Shown piece by piece: positions 46,944 to 56,596 of a stretch of DNA of 64,000 nucleotides. Numbering within the stretch: the stretch's first letter is position 1; every line of letters starts with the position of its first letter. Below the pieces are notes generated by a model, which made no database searches, was not told where the DNA came from, and saw only the letters and a list, made by a program, of their open reading frames with translations. A program made the position numbers and the translations under genes. The DNA comes from Polynucleobacter kasalickyi (GTDB taxonomy: Bacteria > Pseudomonadota > Gammaproteobacteria > Burkholderiales > Burkholderiaceae), in assembly GCF_900176405.1 (NCBI RefSeq), contig NZ_FWXJ01000010.1, forward strand, positions 1 through 64,000. Direction: 5' to 3'.

Positions 46944-47891
46944 TTAGCTTTCCATAATTCGTTTTTCTAATGCTCCAATAAAAGTTGAAGCGACGTCAAA
47001 ACCAGTCTGATCAAAAATCTCCACAAAACAGGTCGGACTAGTTACATTGATTTCTGTTAAGTATGAACCAATCATATCGATACCGACTAAAAATAATCCT
47101 CTGTTAGCCAATTGGGTACCAATTTTTTTAGCTATGCACAATTCATTTTCAGTTAATGGTCTAGCTACGCCTTTACCACCAGCTGCTAAATTTCCTCTGA
47201 TATCACCTTCCTGTGGAATACGGGCCAACAAATACGGTATAGGTTCGCCATCAATCAGTAAAATCCGATTATCGCCTTGGGTGATTTCAGGGATATATTT
47301 TTGAACCATTAAGGAACGGGCGCCATTATTGCCCAAAGTTTCTACAATACTGCCAAGATTTAGACCATCCTTACCAACTCGAAATACACCCATTCCACCC
47401 ATGCCATCTAGTGGCTTGATGATGATATCTTGGTGCTTTTGATGGAACGCTCTAATAATTGATAGTTCTCTGGTGATGGTGGTTGGAGCAATTAATTCCG
47501 GAAACTCCAAGATAGCGACTTTTTCTGAGTGGTCACGCAGAGCACTTGGGTCATTAAACACTTTCGCGCCCAATCGTTCCGCTTGAGAAAGCAACAAAGT
47601 ATTTGCTAAATATTCTGCAGAAAAAGGCGGATCTTGACGCATTAAAACCGCGTCAAAATCACACAGACTTGTCCTACGCTCCTCATACTTTGTGAACCAA
47701 TTTGCGGATGACTTATCCACACTGATTTTTACAGCTAAGGCGGTTACATTCTCATCAAAGGAAGCTAAAGACTCTGACCAAGCATAAAAAATTTCATGGC
47801 CAGCGGCCTGAGCAGCCACCATCATTGCCAAGGTTGAATCCTTATATGGCTTAAAAGATTCTATCGGGTCAGCAATGAATAAAAGTTGCAT
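46944..47891 (-). CDS. gshB: glutathione synthetase
   Basis: ATP-grasp ligase that adds glycine to gamma-glutamylcysteine. Landmarks are FIADPIESFKPYKDST at the start, MRQDPPF, DPSALRDHSEKV, the ATP-binding KPLDGMGGMGVFR and NRGLFLVGIDMIG. 315 residues. It lies two bases after the gshA-type ligase and one before the EIIA gene, so glutathione synthesis and the phosphorelay are cotranscribed. Confidence 0.96.
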   Translation of the reverse strand: MQLLFIADPIESFKPYKDSTLAMMVAAQAAGHEIFYAWSESLASFDENVTALAVKISVDKSSANWFTKYEERRTSLCDFDAVLMRQDPPFSAEYLANTLLLSQAERLGAKVFNDPSALRDHSEKVAILEFPELIAPTTITRELSIIRAFHQKHQDIIIKPLDGMGGMGVFRVGKDGLNLGSIVETLGNNGARSLMVQKYIPEITQGDNRILLIDGEPIPYLLARIPQEGDIRGNLAAGGKGVARPLTENELCIAKKIGTQLANRGLFLVGIDMIGSYLTEINVTSPTCFVEIFDQTGFDVASTFIGALEKRIMES

Positions 47892-47893
47892 GG

Positions 47894-49186
47894 TTATTCC
47901 CGATCAGGATCTGTTCGTTCTAATTCAAGTGATGCTGCCAACAAAGCAAGACGCGCAACAACTCCATACAAATAGAATCGGTTGGGTACGGCACATCCAG
48001 GTTTCGCCGTGACATCAGGGATGGCATTTTGTTCAAAGGCTAAGGGGACAAAGTGCATGCCAGGTGCATTTAAACTCTCATCAGGACCTCTACCCGTATG
48101 GACTCGGTAAAATCCACCAATCACATAACGGTCAATCATATAGACAACTGGCTCTGCGACTGCTTCATTGACCTTCTCAAAAGTATGAACGCCCTCTTGA
48201 ATAATCACGTCAGTCACCTCAAGGCCTTCCTTAATGACACTCATCTTATTTCGTTCACGACGATTTAAGTCTTTCAACTCGCTAGCATCATGGATGGTCA
48301 TAATACCCATACCGTAAGTTCCAGCATCAGGCTTGACCACCAAATAGGGCTTTTCTTTAATCCCCATTTGTTTGTATTTTTTAGCAACTTTCTTAAGGAG
48401 TCCTGCCGCCGTCTCTTGCAACTCTTCTTCGCCGACACGCGCATTAAAATCAACATTTTTTACGGCTGCAAAGTAGGGATTTAAGACCCAAGGATCAATG
48501 TCAATTGCTTTGGCGAATTTTTTAACGACATCGTCATAGCAGGCAAAATGTTGAGATTTTCTACGGGTACTCCAACCTGCGTGTAATGGTGGCAATACGT
48601 ACTGTTCGTGAATATTTTTTAAGATGTCTGGTACACCAGCAGATAAATCGTTGTTTAGAAGGATAGAACAAGGATCAAAGTCTTTTAAACCCAATCTTCG
48701 ACCTTTTAAACCGATACGTGATAATGGTTCCAAGGTTAAACGCTGTCCATCTGGCAAATCAACGACTGTTGTCTTCTTGATTTCATCAGAAAGTGTTCCT
48801 AGTCGAACATTCAGCCCTGTTTGACGCAAAATAGAAACAAGTCTTGCCACATTTTGCAAATAAAAGACATTTCTTGTATGGCGTTCTGGAATTAATAATA
48901 GGTTTCTGGCTTCAGGACAAATTTTCTCAATCGCCGCCATTGCCGCTTGTACCGCTAGCGGTAGCATCTCAGGTGAGAGATTATTAAATCCACCTGGGAA
49001 TAGGTTCGTATCTACAGGGGCAAGCTTAAAACCTGAATTTCTTAAATCAACTGAACAATAAAATGGCGGTGTGTGATCTTGCCACTCTAGTCTGAACCAA
49101 CGTTCGATAGTCGGGGTAGCCTCTAGAACTTTTTTTTCAAGGTCTAATAAAGGGCCATTTAAAGCAGTAATTAAGTGTGGGACCAT
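47894..49186 (-). CDS. gshA: glutamate-cysteine ligase, proteobacterial ATP-grasp-like type
   Basis: First step of glutathione synthesis, of the type distinct from E. coli GshA and found in Burkholderiales and Acidithiobacillus. Recognisable segments: FPGGFNNLSPEML, the RHTRNVFYLQNVARL block, KPDAGTYGMGIMTIHDA and PVVYMIDRYVIGGFYRVH. 430 residues is the family length. It starts 62 bases beyond the amtB terminator, so it has its own promoter. The gshA symbol follows common usage for this family. Confidence 0.92.
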   Translation of the reverse strand: MVPHLITALNGPLLDLEKKVLEATPTIERWFRLEWQDHTPPFYCSVDLRNSGFKLAPVDTNLFPGGFNNLSPEMLPLAVQAAMAAIEKICPEARNLLLIPERHTRNVFYLQNVARLVSILRQTGLNVRLGTLSDEIKKTTVVDLPDGQRLTLEPLSRIGLKGRRLGLKDFDPCSILLNNDLSAGVPDILKNIHEQYVLPPLHAGWSTRRKSQHFACYDDVVKKFAKAIDIDPWVLNPYFAAVKNVDFNARVGEEELQETAAGLLKKVAKKYKQMGIKEKPYLVVKPDAGTYGMGIMTIHDASELKDLNRRERNKMSVIKEGLEVTDVIIQEGVHTFEKVNEAVAEPVVYMIDRYVIGGFYRVHTGRGPDESLNAPGMHFVPLAFEQNAIPDVTAKPGCAVPNRFYLYGVVARLALLAASLELERTDPDRE

Positions 49187-49247
49187 ATTTCTATTGTAAG
49201 TATATTTTCATCATCGAATACTCATTTTAGATAATTTTTATTTATTT

Positions 49248-49286
49248 ATAAAAAAATCGGGTACTAACTCACATTAGTACCCGATT
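49248..49286 (-). terminator. rho-independent terminator after amtB
   Basis: A 13-bp stem: AATCGGGTACTAA (49255-49267) pairs with TTAGTACCCGATT (49274-49286), loop CTCACA. On the minus strand a run of seven T follows. It lies 27 bases after the amtB stop and isolates the glnK-amtB message from gshA. Confidence 0.93.
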
Positions 49287-49312
49287 AAATCACTACTAAT
49301 ACTACTTATAGA

Positions 49313-50800
49313 TTACATTTCGTAAGCAGTTTCACCGTGTGAACTGATATCTAAACCTTCGCGCTCTTCTTCTTCACTTACACGTAAACCAACGATCATA
49401 TCAACAATCTTGTAGCTAACGAAAGCAACAACACCGGATACAACAATCGTCGTGCCTACAGCAGTAGCTTGAATGATTACTTGATCAATGATTGAGTAAT
49501 CAGGAGCAACAGCGTTAGCAACGTAGTCATAAATACCTGTGCCGCCGAGTGATGGTGATGCAAATACACCAGTTAATAGGGCTCCAGTAACGCCACCTAC
49601 TCCGTGAACACCGAATACATCTAAGCTGTCATCTGCACCAATCAACTTCTTGAGTCCAGAAACACCCCATAAGCAAACTACGCCAGCAATTAGGCCAATA
49701 ATGAGAGCGCCCATCACACCAACGTAACCTGCAGCTGGAGTTACTGCAACTAAACCTGCAACAGCTCCTGATGCGCCACCTAACATGGATGGCTTGCCTT
49801 TTAATGCCCACTCAGCAAGAATCCATGACATTACTGCCGCAGCTGTTGCCATTAAAGTATTTGCAAATGCTAAGGCTGCACTACCGTTTGCTTCTAATGC
49901 TGATCCAGCATTAAATCCAAACCAACCTACCCACAATAATGAAGCACCTACCATTGTTAAAGTAAGACTATGCGGCTTAAATGCTTCTTTACCGTAACCA
50001 ATTCTCTTACCAACAACGAACGCGCCAACTAAGCCAGCAACCGCAGCATTGATATGAACAACGGTACCACCAGCAAAGTCTAAAGCACCTTTTTGGAATA
50101 ACCATCCGGCAACAGCAGTTGCTTTTTCAGCAGCAGCCGCGTCAGTGTAAGCATCAGGACCTGACCAGAACCAAACCATGTGAGCAACTGGTAGGTAGCT
50201 GAATGTAAACCAGAGAACTGCAAAAAGTAATACTGCAGAAAACTTAATACGCTCAACAAACGCACCAATGATCAAACATACTGTGATAGAAGCAAAAGCT
50301 GCTTGGAAGACCATGTATGCCAATTCTGGAACAACTACACCTTTAGAGAAGGTCGCTGCCACTGAATCTGGAGTGATACCAGATAAGAAGAGACGATCAA
50401 AACCACCAAAGAATGCATTTCCTTCAGTAAATGCCAAGCTGTATCCGTAAATAGCCCAAAGAACCATAATTAAGGAAAATACAACTAAACACTGCATTAA
50501 TACGGAAAGCATGTTTTTCTTACGGACTAAACCACCGTAAAACAAACCTAAGGCAGGAACAGTCATCATAATTACGAGTGCTGTACAAACAAGTAACCAA
50601 GCTGTGTCGCCCTTGTTAGGAACTGGTGCTGCAGCAGCTGGTTCAGCTGGCGCTGCTGCGGCCGGAGCTGCTGCAGTTGCAGCTGCAGCTGGCGCTGCTT
50701 TTTCGTCAGCGAATACGTTAGTTGTAGGCAACAATGAAGCCGCACCTAAACTTACTAATACCGCGCTAACAGCAACTATTTTTTTAATCCAATTAGTCAT
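49313..50800 (-). CDS. amtB: ammonium transporter
   Basis: Amt/Rh-family ammonium channel of the inner membrane, gated by GlnK. A signal peptide (about 1-31) is followed by an Ala/Pro-rich periplasmic stretch (33-62), then eleven helices with GLFYGGLVRKKNML, the FAGGTVVHINAAVAGL histidine region and the second histidine in DVFGVHGVGGVTGALLTG. 495 residues, long because of the N-terminal Ala/Pro segment. It follows glnK by 12 bases. Confidence 0.96.
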   Translation of the reverse strand: MTNWIKKIVAVSAVLVSLGAASLLPTTNVFADEKAAPAAAATAAAPAAAAPAEPAAAAPVPNKGDTAWLLVCTALVIMMTVPALGLFYGGLVRKKNMLSVLMQCLVVFSLIMVLWAIYGYSLAFTEGNAFFGGFDRLFLSGITPDSVAATFSKGVVVPELAYMVFQAAFASITVCLIIGAFVERIKFSAVLLFAVLWFTFSYLPVAHMVWFWSGPDAYTDAAAAEKATAVAGWLFQKGALDFAGGTVVHINAAVAGLVGAFVVGKRIGYGKEAFKPHSLTLTMVGASLLWVGWFGFNAGSALEANGSAALAFANTLMATAAAVMSWILAEWALKGKPSMLGGASGAVAGLVAVTPAAGYVGVMGALIIGLIAGVVCLWGVSGLKKLIGADDSLDVFGVHGVGGVTGALLTGVFASPSLGGTGIYDYVANAVAPDYSIIDQVIIQATAVGTTIVVSGVVAFVSYKIVDMIVGLRVSEEEEREGLDISSHGETAYEM

Positions 50801-50812
50801 TTTAAACTCCTT

Positions 50813-51175
<363 letters not shown>

Positions 51176-51180
51176 TTAAA

Positions 51181-51957
51181 TTAAAATGCTTTAGTGAATG
51201 AAATAAAGCCTGTGCCACGGCCGAGGTTTTGACCAGTTGGTGAAACGTAAACTGTGCCATCAGCATTTGTACCGATGTAAGCTACAGCAACGTTCATACC
51301 ATGACCCAAGTCTTTTGTTAAACCTAATTTCCAGTCTGTGTAAGACGCGTTAGGATTTGCAGAACCTGCAACTTTTTGATAACCAACGTGTGCATTTAAA
51401 GTGATGCCTTCAACGCCTGTATCATAATTTAACGCTAAATCTACATATCCAGATCCCTTACTTCCAGCAAAGCCGAAGAGATCAGTTACAGCGTATGAAT
51501 ATTTTAAAGTTGCAAAAGTATAAGTAGCAGCTACATACAACTCAGTAGTATTTGGGTTTGTACTAGCACTTGGGTAGTTTGAAGTTGGGTAGTAATACTG
51601 GAGCACACCGCCATCTAAAGTTAAGCCTTCAGCTACTTCTTTTTTGTATCCCCCGTAGAAATCCATTTCGATCGGTGCTGAAGAACCTGGAGCAGCATCA
51701 CTTAACCAGCTAATGTTTGAATTCCAGTTACCAACATAAAAACCGCTTTCGTGCGCATAATCAAAACCACCTTGAATTGTTGGCTTTGAATTTGTTTGTG
51801 AAATACCACGATAACGATATTCACTACCTAAAGTAACGTTTGCTGTTACAGGACCTGGATCAGCAGCAACTGCTGGCTCATCAGCTGCCATTGCAGTAGA
51901 CATCATCATCAAACATGCTGCGGAAATTGCGCTTAAAGCTAAAATTTTGTTTTTCAT
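51181..51957 (-). CDS. TorF-family putative porin
   Basis: Outer-membrane beta-barrel protein. Signal peptide about 1-24 (STAMAA-D), then repeated amphipathic strands and the family opening VTLGSEYRYRGISQTN. It ends in SFTKAF, with the terminal aromatic residue needed for barrel insertion. 258 residues. In Burkholderiales this family sits directly upstream of glnK-amtB, as here, suggesting a pore for nitrogen compounds, an inference. Two NtrC-like boxes lie about 100-150 bases upstream. Confidence 0.9.
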   Translation of the reverse strand: MKNKILALSAISAACLMMMSTAMAADEPAVAADPGPVTANVTLGSEYRYRGISQTNSKPTIQGGFDYAHESGFYVGNWNSNISWLSDAAPGSSAPIEMDFYGGYKKEVAEGLTLDGGVLQYYYPTSNYPSASTNPNTTELYVAATYTFATLKYSYAVTDLFGFAGSKGSGYVDLALNYDTGVEGITLNAHVGYQKVAGSANPNASYTDWKLGLTKDLGHGMNVAVAYIGTNADGTVYVSPTGQNLGRGTGFISFTKAF

Positions 51958-52059
51958 TTAAATAATCCCAATTCAAGTTAATAAAAATTGTTACAAATAA
52001 TAAAACTACACTTTTCTTAACTCTATTGTTACAAAACGGATTTACTCCTCTAGTTAACA

Positions 52060-52107
52060 TTCACCAAAATATTGCATGGCTATTTTATGTCGCACCACAT
52101 TGGTGAA
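52060..52107 (-). promoter_or_regulatory. tandem NtrC-like boxes upstream of porin-glnK-amtB
   Basis: Against the consensus TGCACCA-N3-TGGTGCA, 52091-52107 reads CGCACCA-CAT-TGGTGAA (12 of 14) and 52060-52076 reads TTCACCA-AAA-TATTGCA (11 of 14). The two centres are 31 bp apart, about three helical turns, as in known NtrC enhancers. No sigma-54 promoter (GG-N10-GC) was found between the boxes and the porin ATG. Confidence 0.5.
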
Positions 52108-52176
52108 ATTGGCTTCTGCACATATTTCACACAAAAAGTTTATGATTAGTGATGTTTAACTTCTTGGAAGATGCTC

Positions 52177-52443
52177 ATGAGTAATTCTGATTTCTTTAAA
52201 AAATTCCAAACGATGGCCGAAGATGTCCAAAAAAAGGTCTCTGATGCTGTAGCTCAGTCTCCCGCGAAGGACATTGAAAAGAACGTCAAAGGTTTAATGC
52301 AGCAAGGATTTCAAAAGATGGATCTCATTACTCGTGAAGAGTTTGAGATACAAGTTCAAGTTCTTGCCAAAACCCGTACCAAGCTTGAAGAGTTAGAAGA
52401 GAAAGTTGCGGCACTAGAAGCGAAGTTGCTGACAAACTCTTAA
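52177..52443 (+). CDS. ubiK: UbiK-type accessory factor (BMFP family)
   Basis: Coiled-coil protein that helps aerobic ubiquinone biosynthesis by binding UbiJ and lipids. 88 residues with an amphipathic start (NSDFFKKFQTMAEDVQ), a central DLITREEFEIQVQVLAKTR motif and a C-terminal coiled coil (KLEELEEKVAALEAKL). GGAAG lies six bases before the ATG at 52177; an ATG two codons upstream abuts that site and is less likely. It is divergent from the porin gene. Confidence 0.88.
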   Translation: MSNSDFFKKFQTMAEDVQKKVSDAVAQSPAKDIEKNVKGLMQQGFQKMDLITREEFEIQVQVLAKTRTKLEELEEKVAALEAKLLTNS

Positions 52444-52481
52444 TTACTGATTTTTTCAGCCTATTTCAGACAGTTGATTAC

Positions 52482-53081
52482 TTAATATGGCTTGAAGCCA
52501 CCTAGGAAAGTATTAAATTGCTCAGTGATTGAGCTGATTTCTTGGCCTGAAGGTTTTTGCTTAAAAGCCTTCATGGCTGTTAACTGGTAAACGCGTGTCA
52601 TTTGATTGCTATCAGAACGCTTGAGCCAGTAAACCCAATATATTCGAAATTTACCATCTAGGCTAACACCACTCAATTGAAAGCCATCACCATCAATCTT
52701 GGTATTGTTTTCACCAGCCAATTTAAAACTTGCTTTTAATAAAATAGGCTCTGTCTCTTGCTGAATACTACGTTGAGCATTTTTTTGCATGAGTGTTATC
52801 AAATCCGCACTTGCGTTTTCTTTTTCATCGAGCTTCAAACTACCAATAGCAAATAAAGCCTCATCGGCGGAGGAAGTCTCCAAAGAAATTTCAATCAAAC
52901 GATCGTTAAAAGGTAGTTTTTTTTGCTCAACATTTGACTTTGCAGGAAATAATGCAGAGTAGCCTTGCTCATCTGATCGGATTTCTCGCCAATTAAATGT
53001 CGCGGTGCAAGCGCATAAAAAGATGCTAACCAGTAATATGCAAAATATTTGCTTCAGTGATATCCAATGATTATTTTGCAT
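52482..53081 (-). CDS. conserved lipoprotein of unknown function
   Basis: A hydrophobic signal (about 10-24) ends in SIFLCAC, a lipobox placing the acylated cysteine at residue 25. The mature part (about 175 residues) begins FNWREIRSDEQGYSALFPAK, a pattern seen in small Burkholderiales lipoproteins located next to ubiK and glnK. No catalytic motif is visible. The facing ubiK stop is 38 bases away. Confidence 0.75.
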   Translation of the reverse strand: MQNNHWISLKQIFCILLVSIFLCACTATFNWREIRSDEQGYSALFPAKSNVEQKKLPFNDRLIEISLETSSADEALFAIGSLKLDEKENASADLITLMQKNAQRSIQQETEPILLKASFKLAGENNTKIDGDGFQLSGVSLDGKFRIYWVYWLKRSDSNQMTRVYQLTAMKAFKQKPSGQEISSITEQFNTFLGGFKPY

Positions 53082-53298
53082 CGATAAAAAATACGCCTGT
53101 TGAGTCTACTAAATGCTCGAATAGTGCACATAGTTAATGGTCAAATTGCTGAGTTACAAAAGGTGGCTCAATTAGCTATTTACTTCGTTAGCAAGCAAGT
53201 CAATCCATGATTGGTTTTATTGGAACGACACAGCAATCGATTGGGGAAATTTTATACTTTTGAGCCCAATATGAGCTTTTCAATCCATTTAGAGCTGA
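53082..53298. other. intergenic region, nothing recognised
   Basis: About 217 bases between the lipoprotein start and a small membrane-protein gene. It holds the probable lipoprotein promoter. A 38-codon open stretch on the plus strand (about 53093-53210) has no start with a ribosome site and no recognisable motif, so I do not call it a gene. No tRNA, terminator or repeat is apparent. Confidence 0.5.
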
Positions 53299-53430
53299 TT
53301 AAAAGTTCAGTGAGGAAACAAACAGCGATAAGATTGTGATGGTTGAAAATAACCCAACAAATGCTAAACCCATTACCAAGTATATTTTTGCTAATTTATT
53401 TTTTGTTTCAATTGCTGTGCTATTCATCAT
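53299..53430 (-). CDS. putative 43-residue single-helix membrane protein
   Basis: A short open frame with ATGATG start, AAGGAA five bases upstream, and TAA at 53299. The product has a charged N-terminal part (NSTAIETKNKLAKIY) and one hydrophobic helix (about 18-38, VMGLAFVGLFSTITILSLF). The ribosome site and the amphiphilic layout argue for a real gene, but no homologue is recognised and the composition is not decisive. Confidence 0.45.
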   Translation of the reverse strand: MMNSTAIETKNKLAKIYLVMGLAFVGLFSTITILSLFVSSLNF

Positions 53431-53555
53431 CGTATTCCTTAAAAAAATAATCTAAATCATAGTAAAGAACGAGTACTCCATTCATTTACCCTTATTCTAT
53501 ACCTTATTCTCTCAAATTTGCTATGTTTCCTAACTTGCGAAAGAGTGCTGATAGC

Positions 53556-53939
53556 TTATTTGGGAATCCTATGCAAAGCGCAAATTTTATTACCAGCAGG
53601 ATCTCTGAGCCAAGCAATATAGACAGTACCAGCAACGCCTTCACGATACCCTGGGGCTCCTTCGCAAGCACTTCCACCATGATTAATGCCGATGGCGTAA
53701 AAAGCATCTACTTCAGCAACTGATTTGGCGCTAAAGCCAATGGTCCCACCATTGGCAGGTGTTGCGTCATTCCCATCAATTGGCTTTGTAATCGCAAAGA
53801 CACCGCCCGGACCTCGGTAAAAATATCGCTGATTACTTTGACTGCCAGGCTTAATGCCTAAAACTCCTAACGCAGCATCATAGAAATCTCTTGAAACCTC
53901 TAAATCGTTTGCTCCCAGCATAATGTGACTAAACATCAT
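53556..53939 (-). CDS. VOC-family (glyoxalase-like) protein
   Basis: Vicinal-oxygen-chelate fold of two beta-alpha-beta-beta-beta modules: FSHIMLGANDLEVSRDFYDAA in the first, and YIAWLRDPAGNKICALHR, ending with the usual DPxGN turn, in the second. 127 residues, the common size of uncharacterised VOC proteins; a glutathione-linked lyase or a binding protein are both possible. AGGAA precedes paired ATGs at 53939 and 53936, and either could be used. Confidence 0.88.
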   Translation of the reverse strand: MMFSHIMLGANDLEVSRDFYDAALGVLGIKPGSQSNQRYFYRGPGGVFAITKPIDGNDATPANGGTIGFSAKSVAEVDAFYAIGINHGGSACEGAPGYREGVAGTVYIAWLRDPAGNKICALHRIPK

Positions 53940-53962
53940 GATTCCTATCTATTATTGTTTTT

Positions 53963-54946
53963 TTAAATGACTCCAGCATCGTGCGCTTGCTGATCCGCGT
54001 GATAACTTGACCGCACCATAGCACCCACAGCAGCATGGGTAAAGCCCATTTTGATCGCCTCTTCCTCATACATCTTAAATGTATCTGGATGAACATATCG
54101 TCTCACTGGCAAGTGGTGATTCGACGGAGCAAGATACTGGCCAATCGTCAGCATATCAATTTGATGCTCTCTCATATCGCGCATCACCTCTAAGATTTCT
54201 TCATCTGTCTCGCCAAGTCCAACCATGAGACCACTTTTTGTAGGGATATTGGGATATAACTCTTTAAAATCTTTTAATAATTTGAGGGAGTGTAAATAAT
54301 CTGCACCCGGTCTTGCTTCCTTGTATAAACGAGGCACCGTCTCTAAGTTGTGGTTCATCACATCTGGCAAACCTAGGCCATTATTGGTGCCAAAAATTTC
54401 TAAGGCTTTTTCAAGACGGCCTCTAAAATCTGGGACTAAAACTTCCACCTTGGTATTTGGAGAAAGCTCTTTGGTATTTTGAATACAAGAGACAAAGTGC
54501 ATTGCACCACCATCACGCAAATCATCTCTATCGACGCTAGTAATCACAACATAGCTCAGTTTTAAGGCGGCTATCGTCTTCGCCAAATTCATTGGCTCAT
54601 TCACATCTAAAGGATCTGGCCTACCATGACCAACGTCACAGAATGGACATCTTCGGGTACATTTTTCACCCATAATCATGAAAGTTGCCGTACCTTTGCC
54701 AAAACATTCACCGATATTGGGGCAACTTGCTTCTTCACACACCGTCACTAATTGGTTTTCTCTCAGAATCTTTTTGATCTCAGAAAACCTCGAATTGCCA
54801 GAACTAGCCCGCACACGGATCCAATCCGGCTTTTTCAATACTTGCTCAATCGGTACGATCTTAATCGGAATACGCGAAGTCTTTTCAGCGGATTTTTGCT
54901 TTTTTAATGGGTCGTAAGCCAGTTCGGTAATTGTTTTATCAGTCAT
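53963..54946 (-). CDS. lipA: lipoyl synthase
   Basis: Radical-SAM enzyme that inserts two sulfurs into octanoyl groups. The auxiliary cluster cysteines are in [12 protein letters not shown], the radical-SAM CxxxCxxC is CTRRCPFC, and the closing [10 protein letters not shown] serine motif is present. 327 residues. It follows lipB by 20 bases, so octanoyl transfer and sulfur insertion are coupled in one operon. Confidence 0.97.
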   Translation of the reverse strand: MTDKTITELAYDPLKKQKSAEKTSRIPIKIVPIEQVLKKPDWIRVRASSGNSRFSEIKKILRENQLVTVCEEASCPNIGECFGKGTATFMIMGEKCTRRCPFCDVGHGRPDPLDVNEPMNLAKTIAALKLSYVVITSVDRDDLRDGGAMHFVSCIQNTKELSPNTKVEVLVPDFRGRLEKALEIFGTNNGLGLPDVMNHNLETVPRLYKEARPGADYLHSLKLLKDFKELYPNIPTKSGLMVGLGETDEEILEVMRDMREHQIDMLTIGQYLAPSNHHLPVRRYVHPDTFKMYEEEAIKMGFTHAAVGAMVRSSYHADQQAHDAGVI

Positions 54947-54966
54947 AGTAGTATTTTATTCTTAAG

Positions 54967-55626
54967 TCAGCTATGGTGTTGATGCAATTGACTTGTTAAG
55001 GCATTAATTAATATGTTGGAAACGTCTAAAAGGGCTTTACTCTTATTTAATGAAGCCAAATCAACTGTTTGCATCCCTGGATATCCACATGGATTAATCA
55101 TTTCAAAGGGCTTTAAATCCATATTTACATTAAGGGATAAGCCATGATAAGTGCATTGTTTGGTAATTTTCAAACCTAAAGCGGCTATTTTTGCCCCCGC
55201 CAAATACTCATAGCCAATGTTTTGCTCACTTAAATAGATGCCAGGTGCTCCTGGTTTTCTTTGGGCGTAAACATCTAATTGTAAAAGTGTATCAATGACA
55301 GCTTGTTCAATTTTATTGACTAATTCACGCACATATAATTGCTGACGCTTCAAATTTAATAGCAAATAAACGACTAGTTGGCCAGGGCCATGGTAGGTAA
55401 TTTGACCGCCACGATCGACTCTAACTACGGGAATATCTGAGTGCTCAACTAATAAATGCTGCATCTCACCAGCTAATCCAAGGGTGAAAACTGGCGGATG
55501 CTCTAAAACCCAAATTTGATCCTGAGTTGACTCGGTCCGCTGTTGAGTAAACTCTTTCATCGCCTCATAAGTGCTTAGGTAATCCTGCACTCCAAGATGT
55601 AATACCTCGATGGCATTACTTGGCAT
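54967..55626 (-). CDS. lipB: octanoyl-[acyl-carrier-protein]-protein N-octanoyltransferase
   Basis: Transfers octanoate from ACP to lipoyl domains. Motifs: DRGGQITYHGPGQLVVYLLL, the GAKIAALGLKI segment with the active-site Lys, and NPCGYPGMQTVDLAS with the catalytic Cys near 180. 219 residues. It lies three bases after the DUF493 gene, matching the ybeD-lipB-lipA order of enterobacteria. Confidence 0.97.
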   Translation of the reverse strand: MPSNAIEVLHLGVQDYLSTYEAMKEFTQQRTESTQDQIWVLEHPPVFTLGLAGEMQHLLVEHSDIPVVRVDRGGQITYHGPGQLVVYLLLNLKRQQLYVRELVNKIEQAVIDTLLQLDVYAQRKPGAPGIYLSEQNIGYEYLAGAKIAALGLKITKQCTYHGLSLNVNMDLKPFEMINPCGYPGMQTVDLASLNKSKALLDVSNILINALTSQLHQHHS

Positions 55627-55629
55627 CGC

Positions 55630-55905
55630 TTATAAAACAACGCTAACTAAGGGGTGAGTCGATAAGGTGCGATAAATCTCATCCAACTGCTCTCGACTCG
55701 TGGCATTGATATTCACCGTTAATCCTAAATAATTATTCGATTTTGACATCCGCTCTTCAATTTCCGAATAATTAAATTGTGGGTCAAACTGCTTGCAAAC
55801 CATCGCCACAGCGGGTTTGAAGTCAGGATGGTTTTTGCCCATTACCTTGATAGGAAAGTTGCAAGGATACTTTATTAAAGACTCATTATGTATGGTCATG
55901 TCCAT
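55630..55905 (-). CDS. YbeD-family protein (DUF493)
   Basis: Small ACT-like alpha/beta protein of 91 residues: a start with IKYPCNFPIKVMGKNHPDF, the conserved RMSKSNNYLGLTVNI strand, and the LSTHPLVSVVL end. Linked to lipB across proteobacteria; a lipoate-related or regulatory role is suspected only from that linkage. GGAG precedes the ATG at 55905. It overlaps the upstream hydrolase gene by 20 bases. Confidence 0.9.
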   Translation of the reverse strand: MDMTIHNESLIKYPCNFPIKVMGKNHPDFKPAVAMVCKQFDPQFNYSEIEERMSKSNNYLGLTVNINATSREQLDEIYRTLSTHPLVSVVL

Positions 55906-56596
55906 TTTCTACTCCGTACCAAGCGGCTGTAATCGCCTGTCTAATGCAATGTAATTTGCGATGAAAAAAATGATCCGCTCCAGGTACTACTTGAACTATT
56001 AGTTCTTGTGGTCTTGCCCACTCAAAAACATTACTTAATAAGATGGTTTCATCTAACTCGCCATGAATAATGATTGAATTAGCTGGCACATTTGGCACAT
56101 CCCATTTGCCACAGGCAGTTCCAACTAGAATTAACCTTTTCGGCAGATCTTCTTGCAGTTTTTCCACCAAGCGGCTACTCACGAAAGTGCCAAAGGAGAA
56201 CCCAGCTAAGACATAAGGCAATCTAGGAATCTCTTGGACCCATGGTAAAGCCTGAGTCTGTGGGATCGTTTCCCAAAATGCTGAACTTCTCACCAAGGCT
56301 ACAATTTCTTCAAGATCCTGTGTTTCACCAATACCATGATCATGCACACCGGTTGATTGCCCCACCCCACGGAAGTTAAACCTGACGGTAATAAAACCTA
56401 ATTTATTCAATGTTTTTGATAGCGTGACAGCAACCTTGTTATCCATCGTACCGCCCATGAGTGGATGCGGATGAGCAACAATAGCAATCCCTTGAATGGT
56501 TGTACTTGGATCAACCGTCAAAGCTTCAGGAAATTCAATCTTAGCTTGTGCAACGCCAATCGTAATGGGAATAAGTTGGTCAATCGCTTTCATCAT
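55886..56596 (-). CDS. alpha/beta hydrolase (COG2945-type)
   Basis: Cytoplasmic hydrolase: AHPHPLMGGTMDNKV near residue 40, RFNFRGVGQSTG, the nucleophile elbow AGFSFGTFVSS (Ser near 137), an Asp in HGELDETI and a late His in GADHFFHRKL. 236 residues. Substrate is unknown; the family is described as broad esterases. It overlaps the ferredoxin-like gene by four bases and DUF493 by 20. Confidence 0.88.
   Translation of the reverse strand: MMKAIDQLIPITIGVAQAKIEFPEALTVDPSTTIQGIAIVAHPHPLMGGTMDNKVAVTLSKTLNKLGFITVRFNFRGVGQSTGVHDHGIGETQDLEEIVALVRSSAFWETIPQTQALPWVQEIPRLPYVLAGFSFGTFVSSRLVEKLQEDLPKRLILVGTACGKWDVPNVPANSIIIHGELDETILLSNVFEWARPQELIVQVVPGADHFFHRKLHCIRQAITAAWYGVENGHDHT

Noticed and set aside
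52021..52176. Sigma-54 promoter for the porin-glnK-amtB operon
   Set aside because: No GG-N10-GC pair with reasonable flanks was found on either strand near the NtrC-like boxes.
53093..53210. Plus-strand open stretch upstream of the lipoprotein gene
   Set aside because: No start codon with a ribosome site and no recognised motif; too short to support as a gene or relic.
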